DNA of 64,000 bases, from the NCBI GenBank assembly GCA_013373635.1, contig JABXHN010000038.1:1-64000 (forward strand), in the 5' to 3' direction. The translations under genes and the position numbers were made by a program. The stretch is from Flavobacteriaceae bacterium. Its GTDB lineage: Bacteria > Bacteroidota > Bacteroidia > Flavobacteriales > Flavobacteriaceae. The notes beneath the pieces were generated by a model. The model had not been told where the DNA came from. It made no database searches and saw only the letters and a list, made by a program, of their open reading frames with translations. Positions 24,563-34,628 of the stretch are shown piece by piece (within the stretch, counting starts at the first letter, position 1; each line of letters starts with the position of its first letter).

Positions 24563-25828
24563 TTAAGGTACAATATGATTTTGAGCCTTAACATTTTTAT
24601 ACATTTTAGTTACAACAATAGTTTTTAAGAAAGTTACAGTTTGAATCAGGTCTTCATAGGACACATATAGTGAAGCAACTCCTAAACGAATTAAATTTGG
24701 AGGCCTAAAATCTGGTAATACTGAAGGATGGTTATTCGCTCCAGATTTGAGTACTTCCACGATGGCCTTAGCATGTGGATGAGAAATAGATACGTGACCT
24801 CCAATGCGTTCCATTGAATTTGGACAAACTAATTCATAGTCTATAGCTAAGAGCTCTTTTTTTACCGCCTCGATTAAAAATTGAATTTGTCTCTTGTTCT
24901 TATTCGCAATAGATGAAATTCCAGCCTCTAACGAAATCTTCAATCCGATCTCTAAAGCCGCCATACTTATTATAGAAGGGGTTCCATTTGCAAAACGATC
25001 AATGCTCGAATCTTCAACGTATTCCAAATCAAATTCAAATGGTTTTTGATGACCAAACCAACCTTGAATAGGGTTTCCAACTCCATCTTGAAATTCGCTA
25101 TCTAACATCAAAAAGGCAGGAGCTCCTGGACCTCCATTGAGATATTTATAGGTACAGCCCACAGCTGCCTTAATTTCCATTTTTTGACAATCTACATCAC
25201 AGATTCCAACCGCATGACTCATATCCCATACAATGATGCTCTGATGGTCTTTTGCCCAGTCATTGAGTTCTTTGACAGGATAGTAATAGGCACTTTTAAA
25301 ACTCACCATACTCAGACAAACAATACCTGGATTCGATGCTATATGAGCCTTGAGAAGTTGTAGATCTGCTTCTAAAAAAGTAGGATAATGTAGTAAGTGA
25401 AAAGTAGCACCCTGCTGCTGAGCAATACCTTCTATGATATAATTGTCTGATGGAAAATTGAGTAGATCCGTAGTGAGGTTTTTGTCATAGCGATTCGACA
25501 ACAATAATCCCAACACTAGCTTGTAGAGATTTAATGAAGTTGATTCTCCTACATAAACAGTTCCCTGCTGAGCTCTAATGAGTTGCTCCATATCGGAGGC
25601 CAGTCGCTTGGGCAATTCCAACCAATGGGCATTCCACGAATTGATCAGTTGAGCTCCCCACTGTTGTTCCACAGTAGTCTTAATTCGATCAATGGTCTTT
25701 TTAGGCAGTTTACCCAAAGAGTTTCCGTCCAAATAAATATCGTAATTACCTGGAACAAATTGCTTTGAAAAGGATGCTAATTCATCCTCTTGATCTAAGA
25801 GTCGAGCTTGATCTAAAAGTGCTTTCAT
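24563..25828 (-). CDS. kynU: Kynureninase
   Basis: KynU splits kynurenine (or 3-hydroxykynurenine) to anthranilate (or 3-hydroxyanthranilate) and alanine. Family landmarks are YLDGNSLGKLPK (about residues 32-43), the PLP-binding loop with D202 and H205 (WDMSHAVG), and the Schiff-base lysine K228 in CTYKYLNGGPGAPAF. The 421-residue length is typical. Its start overlaps the stop of the SGNH hydrolase gene by one base. No other kynurenine-pathway gene is in the window. Confidence 0.93.
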   Translation of the reverse strand: MKALLDQARLLDQEDELASFSKQFVPGNYDIYLDGNSLGKLPKKTIDRIKTTVEQQWGAQLINSWNAHWLELPKRLASDMEQLIRAQQGTVYVGESTSLNLYKLVLGLLLSNRYDKNLTTDLLNFPSDNYIIEGIAQQQGATFHLLHYPTFLEADLQLLKAHIASNPGIVCLSMVSFKSAYYYPVKELNDWAKDHQSIIVWDMSHAVGICDVDCQKMEIKAAVGCTYKYLNGGPGAPAFLMLDSEFQDGVGNPIQGWFGHQKPFEFDLEYVEDSSIDRFANGTPSIISMAALEIGLKISLEAGISSIANKNKRQIQFLIEAVKKELLAIDYELVCPNSMERIGGHVSISHPHAKAIVEVLKSGANNHPSVLPDFRPPNLIRLGVASLYVSYEDLIQTVTFLKTIVVTKMYKNVKAQNHIVP

Positions 25829-26481
25829 TAGGGAGTTTTAAGGAGTTCTTTTTTAATCTTTTGTACCCAAAAGTTATACATTTTTCCAGAGGGGTGCAAT
25901 TCATCCGGAGCTAGCAAACTAAGATCCGTTTTTGCTTCTTTGGATATAGAGGTAATATCGATAAAAGGCAACTTAAATTCGTTGGCTTGTTTTTGAATCA
26001 CCTTGTTGAAGGCCTGTATTTCCAAAGCGATTTTTTTCACATCTCTGTCTTTTGCAAAAGGGGTGACTCCCCAATCGGGAATGGACACCAAGAACACTCC
26101 TTGAGCCCCATTTTTAGAATATTTTAAAGCTGTTTTGATCAGTTGAATCAATTCAGTTTCAAATCGCTCCAAGGATTGACCTCGGTATTGATTGTTGACT
26201 CCTATAAGAAGTGATACCAAATCATACTGATTGGTATTTTTTTTGGATTCAATTCCATTTATCAATTCTGCAGTAGTCCAACCTGTTTTAGCGATAATCG
26301 TAACCGTTTCGACTTCTAAGGAAGTTCCTTTTAGGACTTCGGCTAATTGATTGGGCCATCGCTCAGACTCCTGAACGCTTTCTCCAATGGTATAACTATC
26401 CCCCAATGCCAAATAGTCCTGAGCTGATAGTCCTAAGCTTGACCCCATTAACAAGATTAATAAAAGGTATTTGAAGTTCAT
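25828..26481 (-). CDS. Secreted SGNH/GDSL-family hydrolase
   Basis: A signal peptide (about residues 1-20, ending LSAQ) precedes a small SGNH hydrolase. The nucleophile motif is ALGDSYTIGE with S29. The third block reads GVNNQYRG, with the catalytic-type asparagine, and the last block DELHPSGKMY supplies the Asp/His pair. Such enzymes remove acyl groups from lipids, sugars or glycans. It is the first gene of a two-gene unit with kynU, which is an odd pairing. The substrate is unknown. Confidence 0.88.
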   Translation of the reverse strand: MNFKYLLLILLMGSSLGLSAQDYLALGDSYTIGESVQESERWPNQLAEVLKGTSLEVETVTIIAKTGWTTAELINGIESKKNTNQYDLVSLLIGVNNQYRGQSLERFETELIQLIKTALKYSKNGAQGVFLVSIPDWGVTPFAKDRDVKKIALEIQAFNKVIQKQANEFKLPFIDITSISKEAKTDLSLLAPDELHPSGKMYNFWVQKIKKELLKTP

Positions 26482-26567
26482 ATTTTAGTTGATTTTTTTT
26501 GAAATTTTAAGCATGAAGATAAGGCTTTTTATAACAATTCCTTAAGTTTTTAAGACCTCAGAATAAG

Positions 26568-26575
26568 TATCTTTG
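26568..26575 (+). promoter_or_regulatory. -7 element TATCTTTG for cysE-cysM
   Basis: A perfect TAnnTTTG lies 17 bases before the cysE start codon and would give a leader of about 11 bases. The -33 region is T-rich (GTTTTT) rather than a clear TTTG. Confidence 0.55.
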
Positions 26576-26592
26576 TAGGAGAATACTGACAC

Positions 26593-27378
26593 ATGGATTA
26601 CACAAATATCATATCAGAAATCAAAGCCCATAAAAAGACTCCCAATCTGAGAATCAAAATTAAAAAGGAAGTGGAGCGATTTACAGAGCTTTTATACAAT
26701 ACGTTATTCGATACTGAGACGCTTGCTGAAGAACATATCGAAGATTTAGCACAAACCTTTGAAGAGTTAGTAAAATTATCCTGCTGGCATAAAGAAAAGC
26801 CCTGTGCTGAGATATGGGAAGATTACCTCAACTGTCTCCCAAATATACTCGACAAACTTAATAAGGACGCTGAGGCTATCCTAGCAGGAGATCCTGCTTC
26901 TAAATCCATACAGGAAATTTACTTAGCCTATCCTGGATTTTACGCCATTGCCATCTATCGATTAGCTCATCCCCTCTACAAGATGAACTTTCCGCTAGTG
27001 CCGCGATTGATGACTGAGTTTGCCCATTCTAAAACAGGAGTGGATATCAATCCTGGAGCTCAAATTGGAGAATACTTTTTTATCGATCACGCAACTGGTG
27101 TGGTTATCGGTGAAACAACCGTCATCAAAGATCAGGTAAAAATCTATCAAGGCGTGACTCTCGGTGCTTTGTCTGTTGAAAAAGAAATGGCCAACAGCAA
27201 GAGACATCCAACCATTGAAAGCGGTGTCACCATCTATGCCAACGCTACTATTTTAGGAGGCAATACCACTATCGGAGCAAACACAATTATTGGAGGTAAC
27301 GCTTGGATTACCTCTTCAATAGAGCCTAATTCCATGGTGTTTCACAAACCAGAAATTCAAATTAAAAACAATGCCTAG
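26593..27378 (+). CDS. cysE: Serine O-acetyltransferase
   Basis: CysE acetylates serine to O-acetylserine, the first step of cysteine synthesis. The N-terminal 125 residues are helical. The rest is a left-handed beta-helix of hexapeptide repeats, with the active-site region GVDINPGAQIGEYFFIDHATGVVIGET and catalytic histidine in FIDHATG. The C terminus ends about 10 residues after the helix. The stop lies inside the start of cysM (8-base overlap), so the two enzymes of the pathway are coupled. Confidence 0.93.
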   Translation: MDYTNIISEIKAHKKTPNLRIKIKKEVERFTELLYNTLFDTETLAEEHIEDLAQTFEELVKLSCWHKEKPCAEIWEDYLNCLPNILDKLNKDAEAILAGDPASKSIQEIYLAYPGFYAIAIYRLAHPLYKMNFPLVPRLMTEFAHSKTGVDINPGAQIGEYFFIDHATGVVIGETTVIKDQVKIYQGVTLGALSVEKEMANSKRHPTIESGVTIYANATILGGNTTIGANTIIGGNAWITSSIEPNSMVFHKPEIQIKNNA

Positions 27379-28255
27379 TACCTTAGAAAATTTTATTGGC
27401 AATACACCTCTTGTCGAATCTAAAAACTTAAACGCCAATCCAAATGTCAAGCTACTATTTAAGCTAGAAGGTCATAATCCGGGTGGTAGTGTTAAAGATC
27501 GAGCTGCGTATTTTATGATTAGTGAAGCCATGAAAAGAGGTGATATCACTAAAGACACGAAGCTTATTGAAGCTACCAGTGGAAATACCGGTATTGCACT
27601 CGCTATGATTGCTTCAATCTACGGTTTAGACATCGAACTCGTTATGCCTGAAAACAGCACAATAGAACGCGTTAAAACCATGAAAGCATATGGCGCCAAG
27701 GTGACTCTTACTCCAGAATCTGTTGGAATTGAAGGAGCTAGAGACTACGCTATAGACAAAGTAGCGAATCACGGCTACTATTCGTTTAACCAGTTTGCCA
27801 ATGATGACAACTGGAGAGCACATTACTATACCACAGGTCCTGAGATTTGGAATGATACTGATGGAAAAATCACTCATTTTGTTTCATCGATGGGAACTAC
27901 CGGAACCATCATGGGAACAAGCACTTATCTTAAAGAACAAAGCCAAGAAGTTCAAATTGTCGGAGTCCAACCCTGTGATGGAGCTAAAATACCAGGAATC
28001 AGAAAATGGCCGGTGGAATACCTTCCAAAAATATTCAATGCAGATAAAGTCGATCAGATTATTGAAGTATCCGACATAGAAGCAAAGGCAACTGCTCGAT
28101 TACTAGCTCAAGAAGAAGGGATATTTGGGGGTATGAGTAGTGGAGGTGCTGTCTGTGCAGCATTAAAACTCATCGACACTTTAGATTCGGGAATTGTCGT
28201 TGTCATTATTTGTGATCGAGGTGATCGTTATTTGTCTTCCGATCTATTCGAATAA
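27371..28255 (+). CDS. cysM: O-acetylserine sulfhydrylase (cysteine synthase B type)
   Basis: This PLP enzyme makes cysteine from O-acetylserine and sulfide (CysM forms can also use thiosulfate). The PLP lysine is K42 in NPGGSVKDRAA; the substrate loop TSGNTGIALA and phosphate-binding GTTGTIMG loop are present. The 294-residue length and sequence GIFGGMSSGGAV fit the CysM branch. It directly follows cysE. Confidence 0.94.
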   Translation: MPSTLENFIGNTPLVESKNLNANPNVKLLFKLEGHNPGGSVKDRAAYFMISEAMKRGDITKDTKLIEATSGNTGIALAMIASIYGLDIELVMPENSTIERVKTMKAYGAKVTLTPESVGIEGARDYAIDKVANHGYYSFNQFANDDNWRAHYYTTGPEIWNDTDGKITHFVSSMGTTGTIMGTSTYLKEQSQEVQIVGVQPCDGAKIPGIRKWPVEYLPKIFNADKVDQIIEVSDIEAKATARLLAQEEGIFGGMSSGGAVCAALKLIDTLDSGIVVVIICDRGDRYLSSDLFE

Positions 28256-28270
28256 GCTACAAATTGACAT

Positions 28271-28296
28271 AAAAAAACCACCCCGAAGGGTGGTTT
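28271..28296. terminator. Shared terminator between cysM and the CBM48 gene
   Basis: The stem AAACCACCC (28275-28283) pairs with GGGTGGTTT (28288-28296). On the minus strand it is followed by a T run, so it terminates the glycogen cluster well; for the plus strand the T tract is short. Confidence 0.75.
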
Positions 28297-28317
28297 CTAA
28301 TCAGATTACCTCTATGC

Positions 28318-28614
28318 TTACAGGTTTAATACTCCGTTCTCAGAACCTGCGTATTCGTTAAATTGGTACGAATCAGCTTGCTCGTCATTGAAGTAATTTT
28401 CACCGTCAGCAACGTATTTAAACTCATAAGACTGCCCCTGTTCTAAATTAAGGGTTCCTTTGAAGTTTCCATTCTTTAATTTCTTTAATGGGTTTGCAGA
28501 TAAATCCCAGTTATTGAAATCTCCAACCACAGATAATTCCTCAGCTTCAGCTGGAATATTAAAAGTGATTTTACATACTGGTTTTGATTTTAAAAATTGT
28601 TTTGAAATTGCCAT
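28318..28614 (-). CDS. Free-standing CBM48/AMPK-type glycogen-binding module
   Basis: The 98-residue protein consists of essentially one early-set/CBM48 domain, with the signature VVGDFNNWDLSANPLKKLKNG (residues 30-50) and YEFKYVADGENYFNDEQAD. No catalytic domain is attached. In enzymes such modules hold the catalyst on alpha-glucan. As the last gene of the glgE-mak-glgB-GH31 run, it probably binds the glycogen product, perhaps as a targeting or particle-organising protein. That role is inferred. Confidence 0.88.
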   Translation of the reverse strand: MAISKQFLKSKPVCKITFNIPAEAEELSVVGDFNNWDLSANPLKKLKNGNFKGTLNLEQGQSYEFKYVADGENYFNDEQADSYQFNEYAGSENGVLNL

Positions 28615-28625
28615 AATTCTATTTT

Positions 28626-31022
28626 TTATTTAATAATGATCGAATGGAAATTCGCATCCACTACAATCGATTGTTTTTCTTTATTGTAATTTAAGTCTGA
28701 TAAAGACACCTTTTCCGTGTCTACTGTTACACTCTTTACCTCAAAAGGTAATCCGATTAGATTAATTTGAACCTTGTTATAGGTTGTCTCATAGCGACCA
28801 TCTCTGAATTGATCGATTAATACTTCTTTAGCTTTTCCATAGAATTTAATTTTCTTTAAGAGGTATTTTCCTCTTTTATAATCATATCCATCGTGTGCAT
28901 CTTCATAGATGGTAGAACGTTCTCTTCCCTCTTTGTAATACACGTCTAATTCAAGAGTTTCAATCTTTTGCTCATCTACATATTGCTGAACAGGATATTT
29001 TGGAATGACTGATCCCGCCTTCACAAATACTGGCATCGAATCCAAAGGAGCGTCTACCCAAAGTTCTTTTCCTCCTTCGACTGCATTATTGGTCCATAAA
29101 TGATACCACTTCCCCCTTGGAATGTACATACGTCTACCCTGTGCATTAGGTTCTTGAACAGGACATACGAGGATCTGATCTCCGAATATAAATTCGTCCG
29201 AACGGTAATGGGTGTGATGATCCTCTTGATCAAAATACACCAGTGGTTTGATCATTGGGTCCCCTTCTGTCGTGTATTTATGATACATCGTATAGATATA
29301 TGGAAGCAATTGATAACGCAATTCCACAAACTTTTTGGTAATATCTAAGACCTCCTGATCAAATGACCAAGGCTCTTGATCTCCGTGATGACCTGAAGAG
29401 TGAACTCTAGTGAATGGATGGAAGACTCCTAATTGAACCCATCTAGTAAAGAGTTCTCCACTAGGTTGTTCTGCAAATCCTCCGATATCAGTTCCAACAA
29501 ATCCCATTCCAGAGAGTGACATTCTCTGAACTTGAATATTGGCAAGCCATAAGTGTTCCCAAGTTGCGACATTATCACCAGTCCAAGAAGAAGTATAACG
29601 CTGTCCTCCTGAATAGGTCGCTCGTGTAATTACAAAGGGACGTTTTGGAGCAGCATGTCTTTTAACACCGTGATAGGTAGCTCTTGCCATTTGCATTCCA
29701 TAAACATTGTGAGCCTTACGGTGACTGCAATAGTTTCCGTCATAATTGTGTCTCACATCATTTGGAAACGTCTTTCCTGGAACTTCCATTACAGCAGGTT
29801 CGTTCATATCGTTCCAAACTCCGTGGATACCATCCTCTTCGATAAGCCCTTTGTAGAGACCAGCCCACCACTCACGAACTTCTGGATTGGTAAAATCAGG
29901 AAAATAACACTCTCCTGGCCAAACCTTTCCTTTCATATAAGAACCATCCGCTCGCTTACAGAAATAATCTTTTTCTAGAGCTTCTTGAAAGACCTCATTG
30001 TCTCTGTCTATTTTAATCCCAGGATCAATGATGGCAACTGTTTTAAAACCTTGCTCATTGAAATCATCAATCATCTGTTTTGGATTTGGAAAGTAGTCCT
30101 TATTCCAAGTAAAACATCTAAATCCATCCATATAATCGATATCCAAATAAATAGCATCACAGGGGAACGACAACTCTCTAAATTTAGAGGTGATTTCTCT
30201 AACACGACTCTCTGGATAATAACTCCATTTGCATTGGTGGTATCCCATTGCCCACATCGGTGGAAGCTCTGGTTTTCCTGTAAGATCTGAATAGGCTTTA
30301 ACCACTTTAGACATTTCAGGACCGTAGAAGAAGTAGTAATTCATTTCTCCTCCATCAGCCCAAAAGCTCATCACATTTCTGCGCTCGTGGCAGAAATCAA
30401 AATGAGTTTTGAAAGTATTGTCAAAGAAAATACCATAGGCTAAGGTATCGTGTAAACCGATATAGAAAGGAACATCTTTGTATAGTTCTTCAGTGTCTTT
30501 ACCATAGGCGTATTGATCCGTATTCCAATTCGAAGTGCGTTTTCCTTTGAGATTAAAGTTGGTCGGCTTATCTCCTAATCCGTAGAAGTTTTCACCATCT
30601 TTCGATGACTTACTCATCTTAACAAAGTTTCCTCCGTATTCAAAACTCTCCTCCCAATGAAATCCTAATTCATCTTCAAGAATCACTTTTCCTTCCAAAT
30701 CATAGAGCCCCACTCGTAGGTCTGCTTTTGAAACTTTACATACAACACGATCCGTTTTTATAACAACGTCATTATTGTCTTCCTCAATAGTTAATTCTCC
30801 ATAACCGTGTTCGTGTTTCTGATCGATGGCATAAGAAAAATCCTTTGTGAAGAATCCTTCTGGGGCATATCTAAAACGCAAGAGTGAGTCTCTTAAAACA
30901 TGTACTTGCATCAGTACTCCATTTTGAGATTCAAACTCTATTACATTCGATTTTTTGGTATGGGATTTATATGCAGTGGGAAATAGATTTCCCTTATACT
31001 CTAATTCAGTATTTGTAATCAT
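28626..31022 (-). CDS. GH31 alpha-glucosidase
   Basis: The 798-residue protein is a glycoside hydrolase family 31 enzyme without a signal peptide, hence cytoplasmic. The nucleophile is D405 in WNDMNEP, and the acid/base is D483 in WTGDN. The N-terminal beta-sandwich runs to about residue 240, the barrel to about 580, and C-terminal sandwiches follow. GH31 enzymes release glucose from maltose and related ends, and some transfer glucosyl groups. Placed 11 bases before the CBM48 gene and downstream of glgB, it may trim glycogen or provide maltose-related sugars. A weak hairpin (31056-31072) lies between glgB and this gene. Confidence 0.92.
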   Translation of the reverse strand: MITNTELEYKGNLFPTAYKSHTKKSNVIEFESQNGVLMQVHVLRDSLLRFRYAPEGFFTKDFSYAIDQKHEHGYGELTIEEDNNDVVIKTDRVVCKVSKADLRVGLYDLEGKVILEDELGFHWEESFEYGGNFVKMSKSSKDGENFYGLGDKPTNFNLKGKRTSNWNTDQYAYGKDTEELYKDVPFYIGLHDTLAYGIFFDNTFKTHFDFCHERRNVMSFWADGGEMNYYFFYGPEMSKVVKAYSDLTGKPELPPMWAMGYHQCKWSYYPESRVREITSKFRELSFPCDAIYLDIDYMDGFRCFTWNKDYFPNPKQMIDDFNEQGFKTVAIIDPGIKIDRDNEVFQEALEKDYFCKRADGSYMKGKVWPGECYFPDFTNPEVREWWAGLYKGLIEEDGIHGVWNDMNEPAVMEVPGKTFPNDVRHNYDGNYCSHRKAHNVYGMQMARATYHGVKRHAAPKRPFVITRATYSGGQRYTSSWTGDNVATWEHLWLANIQVQRMSLSGMGFVGTDIGGFAEQPSGELFTRWVQLGVFHPFTRVHSSGHHGDQEPWSFDQEVLDITKKFVELRYQLLPYIYTMYHKYTTEGDPMIKPLVYFDQEDHHTHYRSDEFIFGDQILVCPVQEPNAQGRRMYIPRGKWYHLWTNNAVEGGKELWVDAPLDSMPVFVKAGSVIPKYPVQQYVDEQKIETLELDVYYKEGRERSTIYEDAHDGYDYKRGKYLLKKIKFYGKAKEVLIDQFRDGRYETTYNKVQINLIGLPFEVKSVTVDTEKVSLSDLNYNKEKQSIVVDANFHSIIIK

Positions 31023-31085
31023 TTATTTAAGTTTAGTTCTGGGACGGCAAATAAAACCAAGTTTAAGTTGGTGAGCAAGAAATGG

Positions 31086-32993
31086 TTATAAAACTTGATA
31101 CACCTGTGTGCTCAGCGGTGGAATTCTCAAAATAACCGACTGATTTTTGCCATGTGAACAAATTTCTTCGATTAAATATTCCTGATCTATCTTAAAATCA
31201 GACCCTCCGTACTTCGATTCATCCGAATTAAAGACCAGTGATAATTTTTTACCCTCTGGAACTCCAATTTGATAATTGGAATGTGTTGTCGGTGTAAAAT
31301 TATTGATGACAACAAAGCGATCTTTCTTAGTTTTTCCTTTTCTGACATAGGCCAAAATCGAATTTTCAGAATCGTCATAAGACAACCACTCAAACCCCTG
31401 GGCTGAAAACTGCAACTGATGTAATGCCTTTGAAGACTTATAGAGTTTGTTTAAATCTTTAATAGTTTCTTGTACTCCTCTGTGGTAATGATACTGAGTG
31501 AGATGCCAATCGAGACTTTGTTCAAAGTTCCATTCCTCGTATTGGGCAAATTCTCCTCCCATAAAGTTGAGTTTAGCCCCGGGATGAGTATACATATAAG
31601 CGTACAGCGCTCTTAAATTAGCAAAACGTTGCCATTCATCACCTGGCATTCTTCCCAAAATTGAATTTTTACCGTAAACCACCTCATCGTGAGAGAGTGG
31701 CAACATAAAATTCTCTGTAAAGGTATAAGTCAATGAAAAAGAAATGTCGTTTTGATGGTATTTTCTATAAACCGAATCCTTTTTCATATACTCCAAGGTA
31801 TCGTGCATCCATCCCATCATCCATTTCATCCCAAAACCGAGTCCTCCTATATCCGTTGGTCTACTGACCATAGGGAAGGCAGTCGATTCTTCTGCAATGG
31901 TTTGTATTCCTTCAAAGCGACTGTAGAGTTCTAAATTGAGGTCTTTTAAAAAGCCAACTGCTGCGAGGTTTTCACGACCACCGAATTCGTTTGGTTCCCA
32001 TTCACCGTCTTCTCTAGAATAGTCCAAATAAAGCATTGAAGCTACTGCATCGACTCTCAGTCCATCAATATGATATTCTTGCATCCAAAATACAGCGTTG
32101 GAGATTAGAAAAGAACGTACCTCAGGGCGTTCGTAATTGAAAATTAAACTCTTCCAATCCTTGTGATAACCTTTTCTCGGATCAGGGTGCTCGTAAAGAT
32201 GAGAACCATCGAAGAATCCCAATCCGTGATCATCACTTGGAAAATGAGAAGGAACCCAGTCTAAAATGACCGCAATACCAGCTTTGTGGAAAGCATCGAT
32301 AAGCACCTTAAATTCCTCTGGACTTCCAAAACGAGAAGTTGGTGCGTAATAACCAGTAAGTTGATACCCCCATGAAGGATCATATGGGTATTCCATCACT
32401 GGCATAAACTCCACATGAGTGTAGTTCATTTCTTGCACATATGAAACCAACTCCTGAGCCATATCGATATATGAAAGCGATCTTCCATCGGCTTTTTTTC
32501 TCCAAGAGCTCAGATGAACCTCGTAAACAGAAATCGCCTGATCGAGTTGATTTAATTTCTTACGCTTTGTAAACCATGTCTTATCCTTCCATGCATAATC
32601 ATCATTCCAAACTACAGAAGCAGTTAAAGGAGGATGTTCACAAGATCTAGCATAGGGATCTGCTTTTTCACAAACCACATCATTGTGATGTGATTGAATT
32701 TTATATTTATAGAGATTACCGTGGCCCACTCCAGGAATAAAACCTTCCCAAATACCAGAACCATCCCAGCGCACAAAAAGCTTGTGATCTCCTTCTAACC
32801 AAAAATTAAAGTCTCCAATGACAGAAACTGATTTAGCAGATGGTGCCCATACTGCAAAGTATGTTCCTTCCACTCCATCAACCGTCATGGGATGAGACCC
32901 CATTTTATCAAATAAATTAAAGTGCTTTCCCGCTCTTAATAAATTAATATCAAAGTCGGTAAAGAGCGAATGTGCTATAGTGTTGTTTTTCAT
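31086..32993 (-). CDS. glgB: 1,4-alpha-glucan branching enzyme
   Basis: GlgB (GH13) cuts alpha-1,4 chains and reattaches them in alpha-1,6 linkage. A CBM48 lies near the N terminus (about residues 30-130). The catalytic residues are D315 in GLRVDAV, E368/E369 in IAEEST, and the Asp of LPLSHDEVVYGK. The 635-residue length matches the shorter branching enzymes lacking the extra N-terminal module. It follows the maltokinase gene by three bases. Confidence 0.95.
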   Translation of the reverse strand: MKNNTIAHSLFTDFDINLLRAGKHFNLFDKMGSHPMTVDGVEGTYFAVWAPSAKSVSVIGDFNFWLEGDHKLFVRWDGSGIWEGFIPGVGHGNLYKYKIQSHHNDVVCEKADPYARSCEHPPLTASVVWNDDYAWKDKTWFTKRKKLNQLDQAISVYEVHLSSWRKKADGRSLSYIDMAQELVSYVQEMNYTHVEFMPVMEYPYDPSWGYQLTGYYAPTSRFGSPEEFKVLIDAFHKAGIAVILDWVPSHFPSDDHGLGFFDGSHLYEHPDPRKGYHKDWKSLIFNYERPEVRSFLISNAVFWMQEYHIDGLRVDAVASMLYLDYSREDGEWEPNEFGGRENLAAVGFLKDLNLELYSRFEGIQTIAEESTAFPMVSRPTDIGGLGFGMKWMMGWMHDTLEYMKKDSVYRKYHQNDISFSLTYTFTENFMLPLSHDEVVYGKNSILGRMPGDEWQRFANLRALYAYMYTHPGAKLNFMGGEFAQYEEWNFEQSLDWHLTQYHYHRGVQETIKDLNKLYKSSKALHQLQFSAQGFEWLSYDDSENSILAYVRKGKTKKDRFVVINNFTPTTHSNYQIGVPEGKKLSLVFNSDESKYGGSDFKIDQEYLIEEICSHGKNQSVILRIPPLSTQVYQVL

Positions 32994-32996
32994 ATT

Positions 32997-34628
32997 TTAA
33001 GCTTCATTGATGATGCTAATAATTCCTCTGAGAGGAATAATAGCCCATCTTGGTCTTGAGTTTAATTCGTATCCTAATTCGTATACGGCCTTTTCTAGCA
33101 TGGTGTATTTTAAAAGAAATTCTACTTCTTTTATATAGCCGATATTTAAATTGTTTTGTTGAACGTAATTGATGTAATCACTTAAGAATACTCCAGTGAT
33201 GTATTTATACAAGCGTTCTCCATAGTCCATGGCCTCCTGTTTTTCTAATCCGTATTTGTCTGGATTATTGAGAATCACAGAATAAATCGCATAGTGAAAG
33301 GATCGAAGCATTCCTGCCACATCCTTGATGGGAGGTTGTTTTACCTTTCGATCTCGAATCGTACTCTCTGGTTCTCCCTCAAAGTCCAACATATAAAAAT
33401 CATCATCTCGTACCAATACCTGCCCCAAGTGATAGTCTCCGTGAATGCGAATTCGCTCGCTCTTGAGCTTGGTCCAGTTAAAATCCAGGAATCTTCTTCT
33501 TATTTCTTGTTTTCTAGACAAAAATTCTTGAGCCATTTCCAAGGACTCTCCAGACAATTTATGGAGGTTGTTTTCAATAGTATTCAATCGGTTTTGAAAT
33601 TGATAAATCAATCTGTTTTTTAACCAAACTTCATAATCACCATTAAAACTTGCAGGAACAAAGGCAGTATCTCTACTATCTGAACCAAGAGCTACATGCA
33701 TTTCAGCGGTACGCTTTGCTAATTGTTCAATTTGAGAAAAGAATTGAGGTCCTACCCAATCCAACAGAGCTTGAGAAAGATTGGCTCTTTTAATTTTTTT
33801 GTAGAGCGTTACATCATCTATTTGATTTAAATCGACAGATTTTTGTTGAATGGCTGAAAAAATTTGATCGATCGCTTCAAGGAAGTATTTCCATGCATCA
33901 CCATCGTTTGGAATAAAGTCTTGCATCAGTCCTAAGGTGATGGTATCGTTTTCCTCTCCTACATCTAAATTGATACTTCCAGCGTATTTTGGAGTATTTG
34001 GAAAATCAGCAACCTCAGTTAAAAAGCGACTGATTTCATAGTCAGGATTGGTACTGATATAGATTCTCCTAAAGATCTTAAGAATATATTTTTTGTTGTA
34101 TACTATTGATGTATTGCTCTGTTCTGCACCTAAAAACTTCGAAGTTTCATAGGGTTCTGCATTGATTTTAGACGATTTGTGAAATTGCACTGCTCGATAC
34201 CCTCCGGATTGCTCCATCATATTTTCAAAAAGAAGTCTTCGAAACTCTTCAATGTGGAGCGCATCAACTAAATATCCGTCCACTCCGTTAAAACTCGCTG
34301 AAGAAATTAAGGTCTTCGTATCGAGTTCTTCACCCGCCATAAATGCTATTGGAAGAAAATAGTTTTGAAAGAACGATTCTTTAAAATGAACCTCAATCAA
34401 GATTCCAAAATAGTGATTCCTTTCAGAATGCATTTCAAAATAATCATTGATTTCAATGTATTTTAAACTGCTAGACTTACCTGCATACCATCTTTTTTCT
34501 GGGATATAGCGTTCTAGAATTTCATTGGCAAAAGCATTTAAAAATTCTTCATTTTCAAAAGCATCTTTCCACTGACATGAAAACTCAAAAGGTCTTTTTT
34601 GAAGGTCTTTATTATGCTTATCTTCCAT
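32997..34628 (-). CDS. Maltokinase
   Basis: Maltokinase (Mak/Pep2) makes maltose 1-phosphate, the substrate of GlgE. The C-terminal kinase lobe has HGDYHLGQVL (396-405) and the metal-binding D415 in LDFEGEP, the aminoglycoside-phosphotransferase-like signature of the family. The N-terminal opening YIPEKRWYAGKS (41-52 region) is also typical. At 543 residues it is a separate kinase: no GH13 trehalose synthase domain is fused. Its start overlaps the glgE stop by one base. Confidence 0.9.
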   Translation of the reverse strand: MEDKHNKDLQKRPFEFSCQWKDAFENEEFLNAFANEILERYIPEKRWYAGKSSSLKYIEINDYFEMHSERNHYFGILIEVHFKESFFQNYFLPIAFMAGEELDTKTLISSASFNGVDGYLVDALHIEEFRRLLFENMMEQSGGYRAVQFHKSSKINAEPYETSKFLGAEQSNTSIVYNKKYILKIFRRIYISTNPDYEISRFLTEVADFPNTPKYAGSINLDVGEENDTITLGLMQDFIPNDGDAWKYFLEAIDQIFSAIQQKSVDLNQIDDVTLYKKIKRANLSQALLDWVGPQFFSQIEQLAKRTAEMHVALGSDSRDTAFVPASFNGDYEVWLKNRLIYQFQNRLNTIENNLHKLSGESLEMAQEFLSRKQEIRRRFLDFNWTKLKSERIRIHGDYHLGQVLVRDDDFYMLDFEGEPESTIRDRKVKQPPIKDVAGMLRSFHYAIYSVILNNPDKYGLEKQEAMDYGERLYKYITGVFLSDYINYVQQNNLNIGYIKEVEFLLKYTMLEKAVYELGYELNSRPRWAIIPLRGIISIINEA

